Of a stretch of DNA of 43,991 bases, positions 27,208 to 34,855 are shown one piece after another; position 1 is the first letter of the stretch; each line of letters starts with the position of its first letter. The DNA comes from an uncultured Clostridia bacterium (GTDB taxonomy: Bacteria; Bacillota; Clostridia; TANB77; CAG-508), in assembly GCA_934130085.1 (NCBI GenBank), contig CAKOXK010000012.1, positions 1-43,991 of the forward strand, written 5' to 3'. The position numbers and the translations under genes are program-made. The notes under the pieces are model-generated. The model was not told the origin of the DNA and did not search any database. It saw only the letters and a list, made by a program, of their open reading frames with translations.

Positions 27208-28419
27208 ATGTGGGGAGATATAGCAATAGCTTTTTTACTTGCATTCGTTACATCATTTGTAATGGTACCATATACAATAAAACTAGCCAAAAAGGTTGGG
27301 GCTATTGATATGCCAAATGATAGAAGAGTAAACAAAAGACCAGTTCCAAGAATAGGAGGAATTGCAGTAATTGCAGGTTTTTTAATATCAGCTATCTACT
27401 TAGTAATTACTATGTGTATAGAAGACAAGTTAAATCTAAATGATGCAGAACAATATGGAACCAAAATTTTAGGTTTTCTTATTGGAATAATCATAATAGG
27501 AACATTTGCATACATAGATGATGTAAAGGATTTAAAACCATGGAAGAAGCTAATAGCACAAATAGCTGCAGCATCGGTTGTTTATGCTTGTGGAATTAGA
27601 ATAGACGTAATAAACGAATATGTATTACCAAACTTTTTAAGTGCAATACTTACAATAGGATGGATCGTTGGAATTACTAATGCAATAAACTTAATAGATG
27701 GACTTGATGGGCTATCATCAGGAATAACACTGATTTCATGTATTTCACTATTAATAATATTTGCAACAAACTATTCACCAGTTATATCAATAGTACTAAT
27801 AACAGCACTAGCAGGTGCAATTTTTGGTTTCTTACCATACAATATAAATCCAGCAAAAACATTTATTGGAGATGTAGGAGCACAATTTCTAGGATTTGCA
27901 TTAGCAGTAGTAGCAATACTAGGAGTTGCAAAAACAGTAACATTAGTTGTGTTAATTGCTCCAGTACTAGTACTAGGTCTACCAATATTCGATACAATAT
28001 TTGCAATAATAAGAAGAATAATAAAGGGCAAATCAATAAAAGCAGTGTTTACTGCAGATAAAGGGCATTTGCACCACAGACTAATGGCACAGGGATTTAC
28101 ACAAAAACAATCTGTTGCAATCTTATATGCTGCAAGTGCAACACTCGGTATGCTTGCAATAATTCTAATAGATGATGGAATATATAAGGCATTATCATTC
28201 TTACTAGTGCTAATTGCAATAGTAGCAATAGGATTTAAAGAACTAAAAAAATATAAAGATTATCTATTAAAAGAAAACGTAAGACTTGGACTAGTAGAAG
28301 GAAAAAATACTGAAAACAAACAAGAAAGCAAACTAAATAAAAATCAAGATACTGATAAAGTAAATGCTACATCAAAAGAAGAAATAGTGGAAAGAGAAAA
28401 AAGTAAAAGTGAAGAATAA
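27208..28419 (+). CDS. Undecaprenyl-phosphate N-acetylhexosamine-1-phosphate transferase (TagO/WecA-like)
   Basis: 403 residues from the ATG at 27208, since GGAGG (27195-27199) lies just before it; an in-frame ATG at 27193 overlaps that site. About ten or eleven membrane helices of the MraY/WecA (PNPT) fold. Motifs: DMPNDRRVNKRPVPRIGGIAV, YIDDVKDLKPWKKLIAQ (catalytic DD), NAINLIDGLDGLSSG, FIGDVGAQFLGF and the HLHHRL metal/sugar motif. It transfers GlcNAc-1-P (or a relative) from UDP to undecaprenyl phosphate and starts wall teichoic acid or a similar polymer. The final 60 residues are a charged tail unique to this copy. The gene overlaps the next one if that starts at GTG 28409. Confidence 0.93.
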   Translation: MWGDIAIAFLLAFVTSFVMVPYTIKLAKKVGAIDMPNDRRVNKRPVPRIGGIAVIAGFLISAIYLVITMCIEDKLNLNDAEQYGTKILGFLIGIIIIGTFAYIDDVKDLKPWKKLIAQIAAASVVYACGIRIDVINEYVLPNFLSAILTIGWIVGITNAINLIDGLDGLSSGITLISCISLLIIFATNYSPVISIVLITALAGAIFGFLPYNINPAKTFIGDVGAQFLGFALAVVAILGVAKTVTLVVLIAPVLVLGLPIFDTIFAIIRRIIKGKSIKAVFTADKGHLHHRLMAQGFTQKQSVAILYAASATLGMLAIILIDDGIYKALSFLLVLIAIVAIGFKELKKYKDYLLKENVRLGLVEGKNTENKQESKLNKNQDTDKVNATSKEEIVEREKSKSEE

Positions 28420-28444
28420 TCTTAAGATATGGTCGAAAGAAAAA

Positions 28445-30169
28445 ATGGAGCATGAAGAAACATCAAATCAAACAGAAAAAATAAATCAAAAACAGGAAAT
28501 GAATCAAAAAGAAAAGAAATCAAATTGCAAGAAAGAAAAGGGCAAGAGTAAAGAACGAAAGAAGATTAACAAAAAGATATTGTTTTTTATAATAATTGCA
28601 GCATGCTATTTACCAGCCTTTATTGCATTTTGTCCAGTCATATTCAATTATGATGGACCTGATGAATTGTATGCCTTAGCAAATGATGTACAACCATATA
28701 TATACACATTACTAATTAGAATTTTAGCAATGATATCTGTAAAGCTATTTAATAATGTAGATGTAGGAATGTGCATTTTAGCGATAATTCAAGAAATAGC
28801 AGCAATCTATGCATTTACGAGAATGTGTGATTTTATAGATAAAGAATTTAATAAAAAATGGCTAACAATTATGTCCTTACTATTTTTTGCATTATTCCCA
28901 TACAATGCACTTATGCCTTTAATGACAACAAAGGACAGTTTATTTACATCAATGCTTATACTATCAATAATTAATATATATGAACTGATAAAAACAAAAA
29001 AAGCTAAATATGAGAAAGCAGTTCAGCTAATAATTTGTATAATAGAATTAATAATGGCACTTTTATTAAGAACTAATTTTAAATATGCGTTGGTAGTATG
29101 CACATTGATTTTAGTAGTGTATCTTCTAGCAAAAAAAATAAGAGAACGTAAAAATACTACAGATAAAAAAATTGTTATAGATAATAATAATGTTATAGAT
29201 AATAAAAACACTATAAATAATAAAATTATTACAGACAACCAAAATACTGAAAAGTGTATTAATAAGAGTAAAGAACGTAATTTACAGACAATAGTAATTG
29301 CTTTTATAGTAACGATAATAATTGGAAGTATATTTAACCAGATTTTAATGGTCTTATTAAAACCAGTAAAAATGGCCGAAAGAGAAAAATACAATATATT
29401 TGCACAATCAGTTGCAAACATTATAAACAAAAGGGAAAATGACCTAACAACAGAAGAAAAGCAAAAGATAGAAAAGTACTATATTGGTGGGATAGATCAA
29501 ATAAAAAGTATGTATAGCCCAAAATTGTCAGACCCAATTAAAAACAGAGTAAACTTAGAAAGTGTAGAAAAAAATAGAGCGGATTATATAAAATTTTCAA
29601 TATCATTAATGATGAAATATAAAAAAGAAGCAATAGAATCATTTATAAACACAAACAAAGGTTATTTTGATTTTAATGATGAAACATTTGGAGAAATCTA
29701 CCCTAATAAAATAAATAGAGGAATTTTTGAGCTATATACGGTAATGCTTAGGCCAGCAACTGAAAGAAATTTAAAGGATGAAACAAATCATGTAAGCTCT
29801 TATATAAATGAAAAGGCATTAGATGGAATGAGCATAGACACATATAGAGTGCATGAATTCAATTTGCTAGAACCAGTAAAGCATGTTTATAAAGAGATGT
29901 TTACAGAAAATAAAGTACTAAGAATACCAGTAATTAATATAATATTTAAACCAGCATTATATTTCTATTTAACATTAATAGCACTTGTATACTCAATTAT
30001 TAAAAGAAAAACAGAACATGTATTAACACTAATATTAGTGTCACTTTACATGGCAACTCTATTATTAGGTCCATGTGTGCTTGTAAGATATATTTATCCA
30101 ATGATTGCAATATTACCTTTAACAATATCAACATTCCTAAAAAATGCAAATAAGAATGATAACTTATAA
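28445..30169 (+). CDS. Polytopic membrane protein, GT-C-like, unknown substrate
   Basis: 574 residues from the ATG at 28445; an in-frame GTG at 28409 would overlap the previous gene, and neither has a strong ribosome site. A Lys/Gln-rich cytoplasmic start is followed by about ten membrane helices. The loop VIFNYDGPDELYALANDVQPYIYTLLIR has the acidic character of GT-C active-site loops, and MPLMTTKDSLFTSML resembles a motif of membrane proteins often annotated DUF6020. Residues about 239-266 form an Asn-rich in-frame repeat (IVIDNN, NVIDNK, NTINNK, IITDNQ). A role in glycan modification is inferred from location. Confidence 0.6.
   Translation: MEHEETSNQTEKINQKQEMNQKEKKSNCKKEKGKSKERKKINKKILFFIIIAACYLPAFIAFCPVIFNYDGPDELYALANDVQPYIYTLLIRILAMISVKLFNNVDVGMCILAIIQEIAAIYAFTRMCDFIDKEFNKKWLTIMSLLFFALFPYNALMPLMTTKDSLFTSMLILSIINIYELIKTKKAKYEKAVQLIICIIELIMALLLRTNFKYALVVCTLILVVYLLAKKIRERKNTTDKKIVIDNNNVIDNKNTINNKIITDNQNTEKCINKSKERNLQTIVIAFIVTIIIGSIFNQILMVLLKPVKMAEREKYNIFAQSVANIINKRENDLTTEEKQKIEKYYIGGIDQIKSMYSPKLSDPIKNRVNLESVEKNRADYIKFSISLMMKYKKEAIESFINTNKGYFDFNDETFGEIYPNKINRGIFELYTVMLRPATERNLKDETNHVSSYINEKALDGMSIDTYRVHEFNLLEPVKHVYKEMFTENKVLRIPVINIIFKPALYFYLTLIALVYSIIKRKTEHVLTLILVSLYMATLLLGPCVLVRYIYPMIAILPLTISTFLKNANKNDNL
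29171..29242 (+). repeat. In-frame 18-bp minisatellite, four copies, within a membrane-protein gene
   Basis: Four consecutive 18-bp units (29171-29188, 29189-29206, 29207-29224, 29225-29242) encode Asn-rich hexapeptides between two membrane segments. Unit length is a multiple of three. Confidence 0.85.
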
Positions 30170-30326
30170 TTAATAAAATAAATACTGTACAAAAGGATGA
30201 AAATAAATATATAAGAAAATATATTTTATTACTTTGTCTGCAACAATTAAAAAATTAAGCAAGATGAAACTGATAATTTCTTATCACGTATTATAAAAAA
30301 ATATTTAAATATAAAGGAGGAAGAGC

Positions 30327-31337
30327 ATGGAAAGCACAAATTTAGTTAGCCCAGATGTAAATGATGCAAACGAAGAAAAACAAGAAAATATACTAAGACC
30401 ACAAACACTAAACGAATACATTGGACAAACAAAAGTAAAAGAAAACATGAAAGTATATATAGAAGCTGCCAAAAAAAGAAAAGAATCCCTTGACCATGTT
30501 CTTTTATATGGTCCTCCAGGATTAGGAAAAACTACACTTGCGAACATAATCGCAAATGAAATGAAATCAAATATAAAAATAACATCAGGACCAGCAATAG
30601 AAAAGCCAGGAGACCTAGCATCAATCTTAACATCATTACAAGAAAATGATGTTCTATTTATAGATGAAATCCATAGAATAAACAAAAACGTTGAAGAAAT
30701 TTTATATCCTGCACTTGAAGACTTTTCATTAGATATAATTATAGGAAAAGGGCCAACAGCCAAATCAATAAGACTAAAGCTTCCAAAATTCACATTAATA
30801 GGAGCTACCACAAAAGCTGGTTCGCTAACAACACCATTAAGAGATAGATTTGGAATAGTAGAAAGGTTAGAACTATATAGCCTAGAAGATTTAAATACAA
30901 TAGTAAGAAGATCAGCAAATATATTAAGTATAAGTATAGACGAAGATGCTTCAATGGAAATTGCGAAACGCTCAAGAGGAACACCAAGAATTGCAAACAG
31001 ATTATTAAAAAGAGTTGGGGACTACGCAATTGTATTAGCAGATGGAAACATCACTCTTGAAATTGCAAAAATAGCATTAAACAAACTTGATATAGATGAT
31101 ATAGGTTTAGATGCAACAGATAAGAGACTATTAAAAGCATTAATAGAGCAATATCAAGGAAGGCCAGTAGGAGTAGAAACACTTGCAACAACATTAGGAG
31201 AAGAAATATCAACAATAGAAGATGTATATGAACCATATCTAATACAGATAGGTTTTATATCAAGAACGTCAAGAGGAAGGATAGCAATGCCAGAAGCCTA
31301 TAAACACTTGGGGTATAGCTACCAAGAACACTTCTAA
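30327..31337 (+). CDS. ruvB: Holliday junction branch-migration ATPase RuvB
   Basis: 336 residues. AAA+ motor driving branch migration with RuvA at Holliday junctions. Walker A GPPGLGKT at 62-69, Walker B DEIH at 113-116, sensor region GATTKAGSLTTPLRDRFG (about 159-176, with the arginine finger), and a C-terminal winged helix (RPVGVETLATTLGEE...GFISRTSRGR). Length is normal. A strong AAAGGAGG precedes the ATG. It stands alone: no ruvA or ruvC lies beside it and both flanks are membrane glycosyltransferases. No clear promoter was found in 30170-30326. Confidence 0.96.
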   Translation: MESTNLVSPDVNDANEEKQENILRPQTLNEYIGQTKVKENMKVYIEAAKKRKESLDHVLLYGPPGLGKTTLANIIANEMKSNIKITSGPAIEKPGDLASILTSLQENDVLFIDEIHRINKNVEEILYPALEDFSLDIIIGKGPTAKSIRLKLPKFTLIGATTKAGSLTTPLRDRFGIVERLELYSLEDLNTIVRRSANILSISIDEDASMEIAKRSRGTPRIANRLLKRVGDYAIVLADGNITLEIAKIALNKLDIDDIGLDATDKRLLKALIEQYQGRPVGVETLATTLGEEISTIEDVYEPYLIQIGFISRTSRGRIAMPEAYKHLGYSYQEHF

Positions 31338-31490
31338 AATGAAAGCGTAAAGAAAAAAGCACAAAGTGAAAATTCAAGGAAAATGCGCAAAGTAAAATTT
31401 GGAAGTGAAAACTTAAAGTAAAAGCTGAAAATGAAAGCGTAAAGTAAAAGCAGAAAGTGAAAACTTAAAGTAAGAGTTCAAAATGAGAGG
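31336..31490 (+). repeat. 44-48-bp degenerate tandem repeat, about three units
   Basis: Units starting near 31336, 31380 and 31428 share AAAATGAAAGCGTAAAG...AAAGTGAAAACTTAAAG. The first and third are most alike, and a short fourth fragment (CAAAATGAGAGG) supplies the ribosome site of the next gene. It fills the gap after ruvB. Confidence 0.7.
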
Positions 31491-31496
31491 AAAATG

Positions 31497-33236
31497 ATGA
31501 AAAAGAAAATCTTATACATAGCATTTAACATATTATTTTGTATGGCGATATTTTCAGTTGTATTTTCAGGCATTTTAAAAGATGAAATAACAGACCTAGA
31601 TGAACTATGGAACTATAACACAGCTCGTGCAATAATGCATGGGCTTATTCCATATAAAGAAATAAGCATGATAACAACACCACTATTGCCATTTATAGTA
31701 TCAATAATATTAAAAATATTTGGAGATAAACTCGTGGTTTTTAGAATAGTAGGGGCAATTTTACTAACAGCAATATTTTTCTTAAGCTATGTACTATCAT
31801 ACAAATTAACAAAAAGAAGAATCATAGGAGTAATAACTTCACTTACACTTATATTATTGTATAAAAACGAACTTGCAATTGATTACAATTATTTCATTTT
31901 AATGATAATGATGTGTGTACAAATATTAGAAGTAAAAAAGATAGAAAGTATAGAAAAGTCAAAAATAAAAAATAAAAAAATCGACATGTATGATGTAATA
32001 ATAGGAATTTTGTTAGGCCTTGCAATCTGCACAAAGCAAACTATAGGAACAATAATAAGCATCACAGTAATACTATCAGAATTAATATTAGTAGAAAATA
32101 AACAAACATTTCTAAAATATATCAAAGCAAGCATTGTAAAAATAATATCAATGCTTAGTGTGGTAATGATATTTTTTCTATACCTATTAATAACAAATTC
32201 AATGACTGACTTCATAAATTATGCAATACTAGGAATAAGAACATTTACTAATAAAATAGAATACAAAAAATTATTTATGCTAAGAAACAAAACAATAGTA
32301 GGTCTTGCAAAAGCTGAACCAATAGCAATAACATTAATGATGACAGTCATAGGAATAATCAAAACATTATCAATAATATGCAAAACAAGAATAAAAGAAG
32401 ATGCGAATGATAAAAGTAAAGAAAATGCAAAAGAATGTAATACAGCAAAGAATAAAACACGTGAAGACCAAGGCAAAGAAGTAAAAGCTGAAATAAAAAA
32501 ATATGAAATAACAGGAGATAAAAAACATAATAATAGACGAAGAATTTATGAAATATATGAATATTTAAAAAAATACATTGTAATTTTTATTGCAGCTTTA
32601 GGCATGCTAATAACAATGTACCCAATTTCAGATGAAATACACTTTATGATTGCAATAATGCCAATAATTGTAATAGAAATTTCAATATTTCTTGATATAT
32701 TAACCAATGTAGCAAGCAAGGATAAAAGCCAAATCTCAAACTTTATGCTATATGCATTAGAAGCTTTTTTAGTATTGTTTTTGACATACAAGTTATGCTC
32801 TATAACTTATAAATGGACAAATGAATATCAATTGGCAAACAAAGAACAAGAATCATCTAATTTTGAATATATACCATTATACAAAGAAACGAGTGAAGGT
32901 AGAAAAGAAATAGCAGATTATATAAAAGATAAAAGAGAGCAGGGCTATACTGTGCATATACTAGATTCTGATGCGGTAGTATATTCAATTTTAACAAATA
33001 ACTATGCTAAAAATTATGACATGCTTCTAAAAGGAAATATAGGAACTGACGGAGCAAAAAAAATTATGCAAGATATAGATAATTGTAAAGCCGGAAATGA
33101 GAAAATATTATTTTTATTAAAAAAGAGAGACAGAGCATTAAATTGGCAATCAGAAATAGAAGTTATAAACTATGCGAGAGAAAATCTAATAGAAATTGAT
33201 GAAATAGGAATATATGATGTACTCTCAAAAGAGTAG
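31497..33236 (+). CDS. Polytopic membrane glycosyltransferase, GT-C/GT39-like
   Basis: 579 residues from ATG 31497 (six bases after AGAGG); ATG 31494 directly before it is possible. An N-terminal helix is followed by the loop DEITDLDELWNYNTARAIMHGLIPYKEISMITTPLLPF, the paired-acidic loop of ArnT/PMT-like GT-C enzymes that use polyprenyl-P-sugars. About nine to ten membrane segments. A hydrophilic Lys/Glu insert (about 297-349) interrupts the helices. The C-terminal 140 residues are soluble and probably extracellular. Likely decorates a surface polymer; substrate not deducible. Confidence 0.7.
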   Translation: MKKKILYIAFNILFCMAIFSVVFSGILKDEITDLDELWNYNTARAIMHGLIPYKEISMITTPLLPFIVSIILKIFGDKLVVFRIVGAILLTAIFFLSYVLSYKLTKRRIIGVITSLTLILLYKNELAIDYNYFILMIMMCVQILEVKKIESIEKSKIKNKKIDMYDVIIGILLGLAICTKQTIGTIISITVILSELILVENKQTFLKYIKASIVKIISMLSVVMIFFLYLLITNSMTDFINYAILGIRTFTNKIEYKKLFMLRNKTIVGLAKAEPIAITLMMTVIGIIKTLSIICKTRIKEDANDKSKENAKECNTAKNKTREDQGKEVKAEIKKYEITGDKKHNNRRRIYEIYEYLKKYIVIFIAALGMLITMYPISDEIHFMIAIMPIIVIEISIFLDILTNVASKDKSQISNFMLYALEAFLVLFLTYKLCSITYKWTNEYQLANKEQESSNFEYIPLYKETSEGRKEIADYIKDKREQGYTVHILDSDAVVYSILTNNYAKNYDMLLKGNIGTDGAKKIMQDIDNCKAGNEKILFLLKKRDRALNWQSEIEVINYARENLIEIDEIGIYDVLSKE

Positions 33237-33395
33237 AATCATGAAACATCAACTGATAAGAGAAAAAGTTAAACGTAATTTTATAAATGAAATTCAGCTT
33301 GTATTAAGGAAAGCAAATTTTAAGAAACATAATTTGTTTAGCAAAAAATCAACTGTAACTAGGGAACATAATTCGACAAAATACGACAAAATATA

Positions 33396-33424
33396 TTTAC
33401 ATCAAGCACAATTTGGTATATAAT
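33396..33424 (+). promoter_or_regulatory. Promoter of the monotopic sugar transferase gene
   Basis: TTTACA (33396-33401), 17-base spacer, perfect TATAAT (33419-33424), about 55 bases before the ATG at 33479. Confidence 0.75.
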
Positions 33425-33478
33425 AAAAAAAGACACTCATTTCGAAGTGAAATAAAGCAAGTAGTGAAGGGATGAAAA

Positions 33479-34177
33479 ATGGTTGAAACTAAAAAAGCTC
33501 AAACAATAATAACCGCATTACCAACAATAGAGAAAAAGAGAAGCAAGGTTTCTTTAATTATATATCATATAATTAAAAGAATTTGTGATATAATAGCAGG
33601 AATAATTGGAGTAATAATACTAATCCCGTTAACAATAATAGTATACATATTAAAAATCACTAGTAATGATAATGGACCACTATTTTATGATCAACTAAGA
33701 GTTGGCAAAAACGGTAAAGTATTTAAAATATACAAATTTCGTTCAATGGTAATAGGTGCTGATGAGATACTAAAAAAATATTTAGAAGAAAACGAAGAAG
33801 AAGCGGAATATTATAAAAAATACAAAAAACTAAAGAAAGATCCAAGAGTCACAAAAGCAGGAAAAATTCTAAGAATAACTTCACTTGATGAATGGCCACA
33901 ATTCTTTAACATACTAACAGGTCAAATGAGCCTAGTAGGACCTAGACCATACCTTCCTAGAGAAAAAGAAGACATTGGAGAAATAGCATATAAAGAGATA
34001 ATAAAAGTAAAACCTGGATTGACAGGTCCATGGCAAATAGCAGGAAGATCAAACCTAGAATTTAAAGATAGAGTAATGCTTGACTTAGAATACATACCAA
34101 GAGCAAGTTTATTAACAGATATAAAAATAACGCTAAAAACAATAAAGAAAGTAATAAAAAAAGAAGGAGCAACATAA
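33479..34177 (+). CDS. Monotopic initiating phosphoglycosyl transferase (PglC/WcaJ-type sugar transferase)
   Basis: 232 residues. One re-entrant hydrophobic segment (about 33-60) is followed by the bacterial sugar transferase domain: LRVGKNGKVFKIYKFRSM (72-90), SLDEWPQFFNILTGQMSLVGPRP with the catalytic Asp-Glu pair at 137-138, and KPGLTGPWQIAGRS. It transfers a sugar-1-phosphate from UDP-sugar to undecaprenyl phosphate. It lacks the long N-terminal membrane domain of WbaP, so it is the minimal PglC-like form. Own promoter, AAGGGA site. Second initiating enzyme in the locus besides the TagO-type one. Confidence 0.92.
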   Translation: MVETKKAQTIITALPTIEKKRSKVSLIIYHIIKRICDIIAGIIGVIILIPLTIIVYILKITSNDNGPLFYDQLRVGKNGKVFKIYKFRSMVIGADEILKKYLEENEEEAEYYKKYKKLKKDPRVTKAGKILRITSLDEWPQFFNILTGQMSLVGPRPYLPREKEDIGEIAYKEIIKVKPGLTGPWQIAGRSNLEFKDRVMLDLEYIPRASLLTDIKITLKTIKKVIKKEGAT

Positions 34178-34225
34178 AGCAAGTTTGTTGGAAAAACTAT
34201 GTTGAAAAAATTCAGAAAAACTATT

Positions 34226-34254
34226 GACAATACAATTGAAAAAGTATAAAATAT
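34226..34254 (+). promoter_or_regulatory. Promoter of tRNA-Leu
   Basis: Perfect TTGACA (34226-34231), 17-base spacer, TAAAAT (34249-34254), about 25 bases before the tRNA. Confidence 0.7.
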
Positions 34255-34279
34255 AAATCGTTCTAAGTTAATAGCTTAT

Positions 34280-34363
34280 GCGGATGTGGCGGAACTGGCA
34301 GACGCGCTGGTCTTAGGAACCAGTGTCAACGACGTGGGGGTTCAAGTCCCTTCATCCGCACCA
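34280..34363 (+). tRNA. tRNA-Leu (anticodon UAG)
   Basis: Acceptor GCGGATG (34280-34286) pairs with CATCCGC (34353-34359); A discriminator and encoded CCA (34361-34363). Anticodon stem CTGGT/ACCAG with loop CTTAGGA gives anticodon UAG, reading CUA. The long variable arm (TGTCAACGACG region) and GGTTCAAGTCC T-arm are those of a class II tRNA-Leu. It marks the border between the chromosomal glycan locus and the accessory island. Confidence 0.95.
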
Positions 34364-34371
34364 AACACTTA

Positions 34372-34417
34372 CGATTTTCTATAGAAATTAAGAGAAATCA
34401 TAAAAAATAGAAAATCG
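34372..34417 (+). other. Perfect 11-bp inverted repeat after tRNA-Leu
   Basis: CGATTTTCTAT (34372-34382) and ATAGAAAATCG (34407-34417) are exact reverse complements with a 24-base loop, between the tRNA and its terminator. It may aid 3' processing or be part of an old integration junction; neither is shown. Confidence 0.6.
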
Positions 34418-34425
34418 CTAAAAGG

Positions 34426-34464
34426 CACTTATCAAGATACTTTGATAGGTGTTTTTCTTTTTCT
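34426..34464 (+). terminator. Terminator after tRNA-Leu
   Basis: CACTTATCAA (34426-34435) pairs with TTGATAGGTG (34442-34451) with one wobble pair, followed by TTTTTCTTTTT. Confidence 0.85.
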
Positions 34465-34503
34465 GAAATTTCTATCAATTTCTCAAAAATAATCAAATTT
34501 CGT

Positions 34504-34776
34504 TCCAAATTAAAGCTCCAAATTTTTAGACTTTATTTCATATTAAGTTCAGAAAGACTAACTACTAAGTTTGATACAGAACTAAAATTAATTGCTCCTA
34601 AAATAAAACAATTAAATGTTGATATTCAAAATTGCTATAAAATTGAAAAACGTACTTTGTTGTGGGAACAAGAATATGAAAATGCTATGAATAAAGAAAA
34701 AGAACGAAAAAAGCAGTTACAAAAAGAAAATGAACTTATAAAAGATAAGAAGAAAACAAAAAAACATTTGAGATAA
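34504..34776 (+). pseudogene. Relaxase C-terminal remnant 1
   Basis: A reading frame without a start codon, open from about 34411 to TAA at 34774-34776. Its end is highly charged and coiled-coil-like (KIKQLNVDIQNCYKIEKRTL, then ENELIKDKKKTKKHLR). The last residues closely resemble those of the second remnant at 42123-42293 (KKKSRKYLK), and the composition fits the C-terminus of mobilisation relaxases. It ends exactly 80 bp before the giant HD gene. The relaxase identity is inferred mainly through the better preserved second remnant. Confidence 0.45.
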
Positions 34777-34791
34777 AATTTTAATTATTTA

Positions 34792-34819
34792 TTGTTTTCT
34801 TTACTAAATATGATAAAAT
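34792..34819 (+). promoter_or_regulatory. Promoter of the giant HD-protein operon
   Basis: TTGTTT (34792-34797), 16-base spacer, TAAAAT (34814-34819) with an extended TGA just upstream. The -10 context TATGATAAAATG closely resembles that before the DUF1016 gene (TATGATATAATG). Confidence 0.55.
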
Positions 34820-34855
34820 GTAATAGAAATATTATAAACACAAAAAGGAAAAAAT

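Noticed and set aside
29023..29430. Long minus-strand ORF opposite the GT-C-like gene
   Set aside because: It is a low-complexity mirror of the Asn-rich in-frame repeat on the + strand and has no start signals.
33214..33423. A 69-codon ORF between the GT-C gene and the sugar transferase
   Set aside because: It overlaps the end of the upstream gene, its composition is like non-coding DNA, it has no ribosome site, and its end contains a near-perfect promoter for the next gene.
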